Shown: positions 1-11,532 of the stretch, piece after piece
How positions within the stretch are numbered: position 1 is the stretch's first letter
Layout: every line of letters begins with the position of its first letter
DNA from: Poecilobothrus nobilitatus
Taxonomy: Eukaryota; Arthropoda; Insecta; Diptera; Dolichopodidae
Direction of reading: 5' to 3'
Length of the DNA stretch: 64,000 nucleotides
Assembly (NCBI GenBank): GCA_947095535.1
Contig: OX352774.1
Coordinates: forward strand, 114,145,996-114,209,995
Made by a program: the position numbers and the translations under genes
The notes under the pieces: model-generated
Seen by the model: only the letters and a program-made list of their open reading frames with translations
The model's database searches: none
What the model was told of the DNA's origin: nothing

Positions 1-2204
1 CCAATAGTGAATTGAGTACTAATTCAAAGGCAATATATAAAGTTTATATAGTTTTTAAATAAAGTTATTCACTATAAAATTAAAATTTATAAGAAAAATG
101 ATAGTATAATCAAGTTTATGGTCTAATTTTCAAATCAACATTTTTTTAAGAAGAAAGTTATTCCGCCTGTTTACACTGGTTACATTATTCAGTTGCAGCT
201 TTTTCTTTTTCTTTCCCACTTCCTCACTTCTTCCAAAAACAAAAAATTTAAAACGAAAAAAAACGACGAAAATGCGTAAAATTTCGAAAACCTTTATTCA
301 TTTTTGTTAACCAACATTTAGCTACTTTAGCTGTTGCAAGTCACCAATACAATATGTAAAGCAATAATAAAAATTTTATCAGAACAAAAAAATAAGTTAT
401 AATATTAGTGCACACATATAAAGTTGCAACTACAAAACAAAACTTAATGCAAAAGCGAGAGTTTTGCAGCACATTTTAAATACAATAATGAACAAGTGTA
501 AAAAGGGCCAATGATTGTAAAATGGGCTGAAAATAAAAACTTGATAAGTTAGCAGCTAATTTTTATCAACAAACGCAACTTCTAAAATCCAAATGGAATA
601 TTTTCACATCCATCATATTCACGAGATTAGCCATTGTGCCACTTTTTTTTTTTACACTTCAAAAAATTTCTTAAGGGAAATCGAAATTTAATACCACCAC
701 CCGATTTCTTATTCAACATGAGGGTTAAAAGTATAGAATATCAGAAGGTAGTTCACATTTGTAGATTTAAAATTTTTTGAAGATTGGGTAAAGCATATTA
801 ATATGATCCCTTACGTGATGTGAATATTTTCTATTGTATGTATTTAAAAAAAAAAAGAATAAAAACAAAACAAAAAAAAAAAATAGGAAAAACAAATAAA
901 GAAAGTGCCTCCATTAATTTTTTGTATGTGATTTTTCTTCCCTATTCCTGTTCCTAACAAAAAAAAAAACAAATTCTATGGATCTTTTCCCTTTTCCTGT
1001 TTTTTTTTTTCTTTTTTTAATACTGTTAAAGATCGAAAGCTTTCCAAAATAATGTACAAATGTTGGGGGGCTTTATGTAATTTACTTCTATATCTATTAG
1101 ACTTATTATAAAAACAGAGAAAAAATAAAACTAAACAAAACAAAACCAAAAGAAAAGACGAATGCTAACAAAATCAAGGAAAACTTCTTAGAAAAGCCTT
1201 AATATAATTCTAAAAATAAATGTTTTCTTTTTGTTTTTCTTTTTTTTGTGAAAAATAGAATATAATGCAAACAAAAGGAAATCCTCTCAAAGGATCAATT
1301 TTTTTGGTTTTTTTGCTGTTGTTTATATTATTTTTTAGCTAGGACAAAATAAATGTGTAATAATGAAAAAAAAAAAAAGAGGAAAATTTTTTCGGTTTTA
1401 TTTCTAGTATTGTATAAAAGGTATTGAAGTTATTAAGTATTGTTTACGATAAGGTAGAAAAAAACTAAAAAAAAAAAAACTGAAAAGAAAAATTTTATTT
1501 ATAATATATAAAAATTTTTCTATGAATAAATAGAAAGGAAATACATACTTACTAATAATCTGTTGTGAGAAATAAAATACACGTAAATAAAGAAAAACAA
1601 AAAACAAAAAAAAAGGAAAATCCTTCTAAAATTTTGATTTAGTAATTCTCGTACATATATTATATTATATAATATCAGAGAAATGATTAATTAAGTAACT
1701 TAATCTTATGATTATTAAAATCCTTTTTTTTTTTTTTTGAATTTTTTAGTTTCTTCTTCCGTTTGTTTTTTTTTTATGTTTTTGTTATGATTTGAAGAAA
1801 GAAATTGTTTTGTTTTTATCAAGATTTTAAGGAATTTCTTTTATATTTATAATATGAATACTTGAGAACCTTTTTTCAATTTATGGTTTATGATTTTTAA
1901 GAATGAATTATAATTGATTTTCATTACTATAACATTCACACTATTAAACTACAGATTTTGTTTATTTTAATAAATATAAGATTTGTTTTTTTTTTTTTTT
2001 CCATTATTTATTGGTTCTTTAAGATATAGAAAAAGATATTTAAGAAAAGTATCTATAGCTTTGTTTTTTCTTTTTTTTTTTTTCAATTTGATTAAAATTA
2101 ATTAAAAAGAAACTGAAGTTTTAAATCTTTTATAAAGTTTCAAATCAATTTGAAGCATTAATTAATCTTTATATGTTTATATTTTAAGTAAATCTATAGT
2201 ACAA
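1..2204. other. AT-rich non-coding stretch
   Basis: No gene, structural RNA or dated transposon end is visible. The stretch is made of A and T homopolymer runs separated by low-complexity AT sequence. The few short open frames here are translations of T runs (poly-Phe, poly-Lys) and carry no domain. Confidence 0.7.
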
Positions 2205-2992
2205 CTAGCCAACCTAGCAAAATTTCGTCCTGCCAAAATACTGGCTCGAAGGTTCTGGAATTGGTGTAAAAGTTGAATAATAAATAAATAAAATTACTTT
2301 TTTTTTTTTTTTTTTTTAAATATTTATTTTTATTATCTTAATCCTAAATCATGGACAATATTCTTAGTGACACCATAATGTGCATGAACGAAAAGATGTG
2401 ATGATTTTCCAACTCGTGAACATGCTACATATAATTGGCCATGAGAAAAAAAGGAATTTGCTAGATTTAATCCAAATATGTTCATTGTTTGTCCTTGCGA
2501 TTTATTGATGGTTATCGCAAATACCAAATTTATGGAAAACTGTAATCGTTTAAACTTAAAAGGCACATCGTTGGGAATCATTGGAATACGTCACAATAAA
2601 ATATTTTCTCCTTGGAATTTTTCGTTCAATATTGTAGCTTCAATGAGATTTCCCATATTTTTTTTAATTTACTGATATTGTTCCATTGCAAAGACTTGGT
2701 GCATTGAAATTCTGAAGCAAATTAATTGGTGAACCAATTCAATATGACAAATGCCAACATATCATATTCAAAAATTCAAATTTTAGTACGTAGCGCCACC
2801 AAGCCTGTATGTACCAAAAAAATCTTTATTTTTTTTTGTTTTACTACCGGTTTGAATTGATATAATCCTTCCATATATGGTGTATTCAAATCGGTCAAGT
2901 GGTTTAAAAGTTATACCATTACAAATAAAATTAGTGCTTAGAATTTTATATACTCGTATATAGATATGGGTACAAGTACAATTTATAACCAA
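2205..2992 (-). mobile_element. Helitron, 3' part with helicase remnant
   Basis: On the minus strand a Rep/Helicase-type coding remnant (2735 to 2333) is followed by a 3' end of Helitron type. The end is CTAG at 2205-2208 followed by a host T (2204), with a small GCCA/TGGC hairpin about 30 bases upstream (around 2230-2245). Helitrons normally insert between A and T and end in CTRR. The 5' boundary is not visible; 2736-2992 lies upstream of the helicase on the same strand and has an unassigned open frame ending GTYRLGGATY. The copy is truncated and dead. Confidence 0.75.
2333..2735 (-). pseudogene. Helitron PIF1-like helicase, C-terminal fragment
   Basis: The Helitron helicase unwinds DNA during rolling-circle transposition. 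About 134 residues of the C-terminus remain. Reading on the minus strand one sees GSPINLLQNFNAP, then NLIEATI, then RIPMIPND, then FAITINKSQGQT (helicase motif V region), then LYVACSRVG (motif VI, with the expected Arg), ending near KNIVHDLGLR and a stop. A frameshift lies near the A run around 2665, and an in-frame TGA precedes RIPMIPND near 2590. Everything upstream (most helicase motifs and the Rep domain) is missing, so this is a pseudogene. The match to the Helitron helicase family is by memory of the conserved blocks and is strong; the species or subfamily cannot be given. Confidence 0.9.
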
Positions 2993-3823
2993 GAATTTTT
3001 CTTTTTAAAATATAGATGTATAGAATATTTAATTTAGAAATTACATTCTAATAAAACTATTACGATATTTTCTTATAAAAATTGGGTTCTTTTTAAAAAA
3101 AAATTCTATTTTATTTGTTTCTACTTTTATGAATAATCAATATAATTAGGAAACCATTTAACGTATTACTGAAATAGTGATTCAAAAATATATAAAAACT
3201 TTTTCACGGATATCAAAATTAGATAAGCCAATAAAAATTTGCAAATTTTTTATTCCTGACCCCTCTAATATAGCTCTAATATTCTGGGGAGTAAAAACTA
3301 ATGATTCTCACTGTTATTATAAACTTTCAACTTTATGAATCTAGAAGAAGTGGGAATACAAAATTTTTAATAAGTTGTTTTCACGCTATGGTGAATTGAA
3401 CGCTTGAAAGATAGATAAATGTTCAGAAGGGGGAAAAACAGAATAAATAACTATATTTTTTCATAATACACCACAGGAGTTATCGTTTAAACCCTTCAAA
3501 TATTTTTTTTTTAATTTTCCCGAACCAAAATTTATGTTTTCTTTCCCACTATTTCTAGATGTACTTTTACTTTTTCTCCTCAAAGTTTTGTTACAAATAT
3601 TTAAACCATTGCCGTTTTCATTTTCAATAAATATAAATATGAACTTTTTTTTTAAATAAATATTACCTCATCTTGGTTTGACTTTAGTTTTTTTACAAAA
3701 CTGCTCGCTTCTGTCTTCAATGCTAATTGGCGATATATATATTTTAATAAAACTAGCTATACCTATATTTTAATTAAATAAGTAAATAATTTTATTATAA
3801 TTTTAACACCTTAGTTTTTTCAT
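2993..3823. other. AT-rich non-coding stretch
   Basis: Nothing recognisable. One CTAGCTATACC motif near 3753 resembles a Helitron end but has no hairpin behind it. Confidence 0.6.
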
Positions 3824-3835
3824 CTATTTTATTTT

Positions 3836-4030
3836 GTTTTTTTTTTTAATGCATTTCTCTGCCACATATATGTGGACAGGATATTACACAGCCCTTCCTG
3901 TTCAGACGTGGCGTTAAATGCCGTAATTAAGAATAACTCTTATGATGTGTGTGGGATTCGAACCAACACTAACACTCCCTCGGTGTATCAGTTCATTTTA
4001 TACGCTCTTACCCACTATTCCACCGAGGTC
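3836..4030 (-). mobile_element. tRNA-derived SINE, family 1 copy a
   Basis: Reading on the minus strand the element starts GACCTCGGTGG, has a box A-like block (AGTGGGTAAGAG), and a box B (GGTTCGAATCCC), then a body and an A-rich tail. Such elements are copied by the reverse transcriptase of a LINE. The copy is flanked by an exact 12-bp direct repeat CTATTTTATTTT at 3824-3835 and 4031-4042, the expected target-site duplication. It is nearly full length compared with the other copies (about 190 bp) and has a small duplication before box B. Confidence 0.9.
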
Positions 4031-4042
4031 CTATTTTATTTT

Positions 4043-6255
4043 ATTGCTTTTAGCTTTAAATCTTCTAATGTTGTATTTTGAAGAAATACATTGCGATTCA
4101 TCCATAAAAACTTTCACACTCTCTTTTTTTACCAAAACTATTAAAAGCTTCTTTATTTTTTCTACGAAATATTATTTTTATGTTATTTTTATAACTTCTT
4201 TCTAAAATACTTGCTTAGCGAGAAATATTTAAGAAAATCTTCCGGTTGCAGATAATGGCTTCAATTATTGATCATATAATTATTATAATGTTTGATATGA
4301 TCTTGTCATAATGTAAATATTTCATTCAAATTCATTATAGCAAAGTTCAAAACACCATCTACTTATATGGCATTCTATTTTGTTAAACTAAGTGGAAATT
4401 TTAAAAGGCATCAAAAAATCGTAAGCATCCTTAACATGGTCAATTTTGGTCAATAAAATAACCTAACACCGTAGCAAGAACAGTGGAATAATCACCGTTG
4501 CTAACATATAACGTTGGGTAACATATAACGGTCGAGGAGTAAGTAAAATAAACGTATGGGGAAAATGTGCTTATTCATCAAGTAGTATACTATAAAATGA
4601 GAGACTAAGAAAAACAACAATTAATTTATTTCTTAAATCTTTGCAAATAATAACAGAAAACCAATGTTATGATATTTTTTTGATGGTGTATCCAAAAATT
4701 AAAACAAAAAAAGAATTAATGTAGAGAAAAGCCCTTTAAAGCAATTTTCGAAATGTCAATGAACAAAAGAAATAGAAGTTCAATTTTATTATAAAAAAAT
4801 ATAAAAATAAATTAAACAAACTAACACAAACATAATACTAAAGACATTTAAAAAATTTTTAAAAAACTAAATAAAAAAAATATATATATTTTTGCTTATG
4901 CTGGAAAAGTTTTGAGTTTTCATTTTATTTATTTTTTTTTTGTTGTTATTGTTATCGTTAAGGCATTGTTTAAAACAAACGATACACAATTCAAAACCAC
5001 AAAAGCAATTTTTCTTGTCTTTTCTTATTTCAATTTCTGTTTTTTTTTTTTTTTTTTTAATAAAAGGAAACTTTTTTTTTTATTTTATGGCTCCGCGTTT
5101 TTAGCTTTTTCTTTATTATAAAATGTCCACTTTTAATCGCTCGTTCAAAATTAAAGTTTTTTTATTCTGTGTCTGTGTGTCAACGAATTGCTGGAAATTC
5201 TAAGAAAAAGAAAAAAAATCAAGCCTTATTCTAAAAGATAATTAAGAAAATATTTCCTTGTAAATAATTAAGAGTAAGTGCAATAATTCAGTATTTAGTA
5301 GGCACTTAAATAAAATTAAATGGATTGTTTTTTTGAAATTACTGTAAGTCTTCTCAAAATTTGGTCAAATATCTTGTGATATGCAAATTGAAATTAAATA
5401 AATCATATCCTTAAATCTTATCAAATTATCACAAATTACAATCAGTGGAAATAATCATTAACAGACGTTGTACAAATTTAGCAATGAAAACTCATTACGA
5501 CAGATCAATATTTGTTTTTCAAAAGGGGGAAGACAAATTTAAAGTGAATTGTGTTGAAGGGACGTCATCAACTTTTTTGAACTAATTTTATATGGAAATA
5601 TATTTATTATATGAAAACAGTCTTTTGCTAATTGAAAAAGACTGAGCTCGTCAGTATTCACTAGACTTACCAGTCTTCATCTGCATATTCAATGATAGGT
5701 TTAAAACTAAAATTATTAGCAGCAGAAAACATTTTACACCTTTAATTTTATAATTTACTGACTCAATGTTACTGTTAGTAACTATTCTATTTGGTCAAAA
5801 TATTCAACATACCCTCTTTAAATAGTATTTGGTATAAGTCGTTTCTATTTTCTAACTAACATTATAAGACTGAATAATAAAGATTTTAGTTTGTTAGATA
5901 ATCAAAAGTTTTTCGAATGTCATATTTTGTGCAATTTAAAAAATATTTGTTGGTCTTTATGACACCCACGTTGTTTTTGAAGGATTTGCTTATGCATGAT
6001 GGCACATCTAAGTCTGCCACTTTGGACTATGAATAATTTCTTATTAATATAACCAAAACTTATTAATTTTTCCTAAACATTTAACTGAATTCTTTCAGTA
6101 TTTTATTTATTTTAATTCTGTAAAATTAATAAAACCTTACAGTTGAAAGGAATTGTGTTGTATTGGTTTTGATAAGACTTTTATTGTTTTATTGTTGGGT
6201 ACTTTAAAACTTTAAAGTTAAAGTTGATGTTTCTTGTGCACTATAATAGTTTTAT
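4043..6255. other. AT-rich non-coding stretch
   Basis: No gene or element boundary seen. A short direct repeat with core TAACATATAACG occurs twice near 4503-4532, and long T runs are found near 5040-5080. Confidence 0.6.
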
Positions 6256-6982
6256 TTTTATACCCGTATGAACTATATTCAAGGGTATAATAAATTTGCC
6301 ATTACGTTTGTGACACCTTAAAGGAGTCGAGCTAGATATAGTGTCAAAGGTATGTATCGGCTCAGAATCGAATTCTGAGTCGATTAAGCCATGTACGTCC
6401 GTCCGTCCGCACGATAACTCAAAAAAATAATATGTTAGTTTTGCTATTTAAATCCAACATTTTCGGTCGGCGGGTTCGAGTAGCTGCCATACAACTTCTA
6501 TCTTTATATAGAAATAACTCAGTATCTATTCAAGCTAGGTTTCTGAAATTTTGCAAATAATGATCAAGTTTTATGGCAACAACTTCTGTAAAATTTGGTT
6601 GTGGTGGCGCGGCGGATTCAGGTAGCTGCCATACAACTTCTCCGTTTAAATGAGAAAAACTCAGTGTTCATTGAAGCTAGGAATCTGAAATTTAGTAAAG
6701 AGGTGTCGAGTTACATGCCAACTACTTTTGTAAAATTTAATTGGTCTAGAGCAGCCGGTTTAGGCTTCTTGCACCTCTTGGAACTTAATGAAGCTAGGCG
6801 CAATAGATTCGGGTAGCTGTTTTACAACTCCACAATTTACATAAATATATCTCTGTAGTTTGGTACTAAAACATCTGAATGTTTTTAAAAGATGATCAAG
6901 TTTTATAGAAATAAGATAAATTACGTTCATACGGGTATCCCAGAGTTGACACAGTCTACTCTGCTGCACTCTTCCTCGTTTT
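6256..6982 (+). mobile_element. DINE-1/INE-1-like element, family A, short copy
   Basis: The head forms a hairpin: TATACCCGTATGAAC pairs with the following TTCAAGGGTATAA. Next come GTCCGTCCGTCC and ATAACTCAAAAA, an order known from Drosophila INE-1/DINE-1 elements, which are non-autonomous relatives of Helentrons. The body has ~250-bp modules with the phrase AGCTGCCATACAACTTCT. The 3' end reads ACGGGTATCCCAGAGTTGAC ... CTTCCTCGTTT, so the outer TATACCCGTATG and CATACGGGTAT are inverted. The frame at 6595-6816 (73 aa) is a product of the repeat module and not a gene. Homologous copies lie at 31138-31840 and 41898-43805. Confidence 0.8.
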
Positions 6983-7561
6983 TTTTAAATGTAATTCAAA
7001 CTTTTTTTTAACTGCCCAACTTTTAGTACTTTTTTTAGAGGTTTTATTATTATTATTTTTTTTGTTTTTTTTTTTTTTGTTTTATACTTTTAGAATTGTT
7101 TAATGTCCAACGTTAGTAGGTGAAATTACAAGTGTCCTATTTTTTGTTTTCTTCTTTTTAGCATTTTATTTTAATTTTATATTGTTTTTTTTTTTAATTT
7201 ATTTCAGAACGAAAGGAAAAATCTGTCACTCATTATTTAAAAGTTTTCTTTGGTATTTGTCCTTTTTTGTTATGGACTTTTAAAATTTTTTTTTGTTTAA
7301 AAATAATAACAAAAAAAAAAATTGTTCTAAAACAATTTTCTTATAAAACAAAAAATAATTCTTTACAGTTTTCGATTTAAAAGTTTTTACTAAAAATTTA
7401 AATGGTTCTTAAACACTAAATTGATTTGTTAATTGTTTTGACTTAAATTAAAAATAATTTTATAATAGTTTGATAGCATCTCAAATATTAAAAATGCAAC
7501 ATTTAATAACTCTACTAAATATTATGTAATAAAGAAACGATACAAAGTAACACCTTCTCGA
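6983..7561. other. AT-rich non-coding stretch
   Basis: Long T runs and A runs; no gene or repeat boundary recognised. Confidence 0.6.
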
Positions 7562-7770
7562 TAACAATTATATACTACTGCACGTTGTAATCAACTGATG
7601 GCCCTGACTTTGTAGTAAAATAATAATAATATTAATAAGAATAAATACTAATAGCAATAATATAGCTGCTACAGTGACAGCTGGAGTTGCCTTGAATAGT
7701 TACCTCATGCAGTAAGGCGTTATATACTACTGCATGTTGTAACCGTTGACTTTGTAAGCTAGTTGGCCAA
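7562..7770 (+). repeat. Dispersed repeat with TACTACTGCATGTTGTAAC core
   Basis: Two partial copies lie in tandem. TACTACTGCACGTTGTAA followed by CTGACTTTGTAGT occurs near 7572-7618, and TACTACTGCATGTTGTAA followed by GACTTTGTAAG near 7724-7760. A related copy is at 28310-28370. The AT-rich simple tail after TTTGTAGTA (AATAATAATATTAAT) suggests the 3' end of a SINE, but no tRNA-like head is visible here. Confidence 0.5.
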
Positions 7771-7989
7771 AATTTGAATGTGTAAGTCTAAAAATGTTCA
7801 TATATTAATTGTCATTTTACTATCTCGCAAATAAGCAAGATAGTAAGTTATGCTTATAGCAAAGATAGTAATGAAAATATAACAGTAAAGAACAGAATTC
7901 TCCACCCATTCATATTTTACTCATTTTTGTTTTTTTTGCTAAATATAAATAAAAAAGATGTTTGCCTATACTTTGCAAATTAAATATAA

Positions 7990-9015
7990 CTAACATTCGC
8001 CCGCCCCTCGAAATTCAAGGTATTATAACAAGCAGTTGCAATTCACGTGATCAATAACAAACACTCAGGATTTTTTAAATTTACTCTATCAAATGTATAT
8101 GATAGTTCTCAAAAGGATTTTTGTATTATTATTGTTTTTTTGTTTATTTATTCGTTGAACTCGAAATTTGAGGTTGTTTGATAAATAACTGTGGATAACC
8201 ACAATTATCCGTAGCCAATATTTATAATTTTTTTTAATTTACTCTAACTAATAAGTATTTGGCAGCCCTGAAAAGGGTTTTATTTATATTTGATTTTAAT
8301 TAATATCTTAATTTTAATTTAAAAAACGAAATAAGCAATTTTTTTCTTGATTTATCATAAAAAAACTATGTGCAGTATATATGTATACAGTATATAGTTT
8401 CTTTATGGTTTTGTTTAAAACGTAGAAATACAATTTTCAATAATTAATGCTTTTCTGAATTTAAAATTTCTTTGTAAACGATATTTTTTCTAAAAACAAC
8501 GCTTTTGTTATCTTTTAGAAGATGCCCCTGATTTATTGGGTATTAGAAACTTAACATATACATATACCTATTATTTATATTATAAGATGTGTTTTATAAG
8601 ATGCCCCTGATTTATCTAATATTGAAAATGTTTTTAAATTTTACATATTACATTTCATGTTTATTCAAATAAAAAATCATTTAAAAATTTTGTTTATGTA
8701 TCTAGAAAAACAAAGCAAAGAAAAAAAAGGAAAATTTAAAATTTAACGGAAACAAAAGAACAAAAAAAGAGAGACATATTTGAATATATAATAGATATAT
8801 AGATTATACTATGATAAATATGTATGTTTATTCTTTATATAGTTTTTTTTATAAAAATGGAAAATTAATAATGAAGATCAGAAAATTTTGGAAAATTAAT
8901 TGTAAGATGACTGTACTGTATTTATCATTTAAAAAAAAAAATTAAAATCGGTTGGTAAATAATTGGGAAAAATGATTTTAAATGTATATCATTTATTATA
9001 ATCAACAAATAAACT
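7990..9015 (-). mobile_element. Non-autonomous Helitron, family H1, older copy
   Basis: The 3' end (minus strand) is marked by the near-palindrome CCTCGAAATTCAAGG at 8006-8020 followed by GGGCGGGCGAATGTTAG, with a host T after TTAG (7990-7993). The canonical CTAG of the copy at 61118 has decayed to TTAG. Matching blocks follow in the same order as in that copy: ATAGTTTCTTTATG near 8393, GAAGATGCCCCTGATTTAT near 8519, TATAAAAATGGAAAATTA near 8850. The 5' end near 9000-9030 is approximate. Inside, the block TAAGATGCCCCTGATTTAT is duplicated about 80 bp apart. No coding sequence. Confidence 0.75.
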
Positions 9016-9299
9016 AATGCAGATTATTTTATTTCCAATTGACAAGGATCGTCAATAATGTTATTGACAGCATGTAACTTAGTGTAAATCAGAATCATAA
9101 TCACAGCATAATTTCAACAAAAATTTTTCTAATCTTAGGTACTCAAATATAGCATATTATCATAATAATTGAATATTATTCCCGATATCTAAAAAACAAA
9201 AATCTAGAAACAAAAATATTGGAAACCAAAATTTTTTTGTGTTAAAATCTTGAAAAAAATTTTGGAAAAAAAAAACTTGATTTAAATTTCTTTATTTAT

Positions 9300-9435
9300 T
9301 TTTTTAGTTACAGGCGTGGCTGTAAATGTCGTAAGAAAGATTAACTCTTACGAAGTGTGTTGGATTCGAACCCACACTCCCTCGGTGCTTACAGTGTATT
9401 TTATACGCTCTTACCCACTAGGCCACCAGGATCCC
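9300..9435 (-). mobile_element. tRNA-derived SINE, family 1 copy b (short)
   Basis: Minus strand: head GGGATCCTGGTGGCCTAGTGG, box B GGTTCGAATCC, body hairpin CGTAAGA...TCTTACG, then CCACGCCTGTAAC and an A-rich tail. The distal ~55 bp found in other copies (ending GAGAAATGCA) are absent. An exact 13-bp target duplication TTTCTTTATTTAT flanks it at 9287-9299 and 9436-9448, so the short form is a retroposed end product and not a later deletion. Confidence 0.9.
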
Positions 9436-9477
9436 TTTCTTTATTTATATAATTTATATAATTGTATCAAAATCAAA

Positions 9478-9640
9478 AATTTAGCTCCGTAATATGTGGC
9501 GCTACATAAAAGGAGTTGTTCTGCAATATTAATTTTATTAAAAGGTTTATCCATGATTAAAATTTCATTGTTATATCTTAAACGGTGTAGAATTTTTGTA
9601 AAGGGACGGGGCGGTAGGGCACAGTGAGAAATATTCTAAA
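9478..9640 (-). mobile_element. DINE-like family C fragment
   Basis: TAGCTCCGTAATATGTGGC, then AACGGTGTAGAATTTTTGTAA, then a GGGACGGGGCGG run match the family C elements at 44530-45885 and 25690-26625. Only the head-proximal part remains. Confidence 0.65.
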
Positions 9641-9776
9641 AATGAATTTGGAATTTCCTCTCTAACTATAAACATTTCTTATCTACTTTGTTATTTTATA
9701 ATTTACTTTCAGAATTAATAATCATATGCAGGTACTGTTAATACTTAAGAGAATAATTAAATTTTTTATAAAATTT

Positions 9777-9845
9777 TTTAATATATATTATATCATATAT
9801 ATGCGTATATATATTTCTATTATATATAATAATATATAATAACCT
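9777..9845. repeat. TA-rich microsatellite
   Basis: A run of AT dinucleotides and TATATAATA variants with no other structure. The rest of 9641-9941 is plain AT-rich sequence. Confidence 0.8.
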
Positions 9846-9948
9846 AATTAAGATTCAGATTAGAAATATTAGGAGTGTAAAAAAGTTTTCAACTTAATTA
9901 CCAAAGATTTTCTTTTTTGTTCCAGATAATAATATAAGACAATGATAC

Positions 9949-11525
9949 CAGAGACTACATAGAGATGTCCAAATGGCAACAAAAAAGTTTAGATGTCGCT
10001 ACAATATCGATTTTGAAATTTAGTCTCATTTTTCAACTTTTTTTTTTAAAGTTTCTTAAAGTAAGTTTTGGTCTCGGATATTTTTTTTTTCATATATGTA
10101 CATAAATGAACTTTCGTATGATTGGTATGGATGATAGAAATAACAAGTAACATACATATATGAATATGATCATATGATATCAAATGACATATTATGATAT
10201 ACATAATCTGATCAGTATCTAATATAATTTTTATATTATATATGCATTATGCCATATTATGCATTTATATTACTTGACCAGCTTGCCTACATGCTTATTA
10301 AATTGTGAAAGTGTGTGTGAATCAAAATTAAATATAAATAGAAATACACATAAATACTATCGGCACTTTTTATATATGTATTTCAATATGATTCAAAAAT
10401 CAATACATATTTATATTTATATTTTGTTTTGTGAAATGTAATTATGTTCCAATTTGATATGATTTGATAATTTTTATGAATATGTACAGTATCCAGCAAA
10501 TGTCATGCCACTTTTCTAATTGGAATAATTTTTAATTAAAAAAATGTTTAGAAGAATTTGAAAGCATTATTTTTTATTTCAGTTATTTTTATTTGATAGG
10601 TATATTATATTGTCTTCAAAAAATACCCACATATATATGTAGTATACCGTTACCAATATAACAATATGAGTCATGAGATCAAAAAATAAAATAAAATCAT
10701 AATACAAAAAATTTTGTTACTTTGTTTGTTTGTTTTTCCCTGAAGTTATAAAGTTAAAAATATTATTAGAAAAAATTCGAACGCCAATATTATTTTATTG
10801 CTTTTCTATATATATTTTTTGTAGTTTATATATTTTTTTAAATTACCATTACTTTTGCTGGATACTGTATATTAAATCAGTTAAATCTAGTTAAATAAAT
10901 AATGCAGTTAAATCAGATGATTTTCATAAAATAGATAACATTCATACCATCTGATACCATATAATACCATTTCATACATTCAAAACATTCTGCTTGTAGT
11001 AGTGAAATACTGAATGCATATGAATGATAACCTTGAAATGTTTTTTCTTGTTGTTTTTAGAAAAGTCAACATTATAAAATAATCTATTTTTATTTAATTT
11101 TTTTCTATATGAAATATTTAGCTAAATGTTCCATATTTTTTGTAAAGTGATATTTAGAATGTCTTCTTTATCATATTGAAAATTTACGTTTCTACTCGAC
11201 ATATTAAATATATATTTTCTCAAATACATTTTCCCATTTTTGCCTTATTTTTCTATTTTAAAAGTTATTTTGTCATCGCTTTGCTTTAAAAAGTTTAATA
11301 ATCACAAGGATAAAAAAATTTTGTAAATGCATAAAATATATGAATGATCATTTTACACCAGATTTTACAGAAGATTCTGGTTTTCGCTAAATTCTTTTAG
11401 CTATGACACAAACTAAATATTTCTGTGCTTTAAGATTTTTAAAACTAGCCAGTTTTAGCTGGCCCGTTTGAAAAAAAATTAGTACAAATTTTTGTATGAA
11501 TTTGTACATCTCTATGTAGTCTCTG
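9949..11525. mobile_element. hAT-like non-autonomous DNA transposon
   Basis: A perfect 20-bp terminal inverted repeat, CAGAGACTACATAGAGATGT, is found at 9949-9968 and inverted at 11506-11525. The flanks share ATGATAC (9942-9948 and 11526-11532), a 7-bp duplication that is consistent with an eroded 8-bp one. A CAGAG/CAGRG start and a duplication near 8 bp are typical of the hAT superfamily. No transposase frame remains in the 1577 bp. The element was later hit by a Tc1/mariner-like MITE at 10487-10867. The superfamily call is inference; the boundaries are seen directly. Confidence 0.8.
10487..10867. mobile_element. Tc1/mariner-like MITE nested in the hAT-like element
   Basis: Inverted ends CAGTATCCAGCAAATGTCAT (10487-10506) and, inverted, CAGTATCCAGCAAAAGTAAT (10848-10867) differ at two positions. 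TA dinucleotides flank both ends (10485-10486 and 10868-10869). CAGT ends with a TA target duplication fit the Tc1/mariner superfamily. It is 381 bp long with no open frame of note, so a MITE. Confidence 0.85.
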
Positions 11526-11532
11526 ATGATAC

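Noticed and set aside
2783..2992. 69-aa minus-strand frame ending GTYRLGGATY as a gene.
   Set aside because: It lies directly upstream of the dead helicase fragment and looks like decayed transposon sequence; no family could be named.
3748..3760. CTAGCTATACC as a second Helitron 3' end on the minus strand.
   Set aside because: No hairpin precedes it and no helicase or family similarity is seen.
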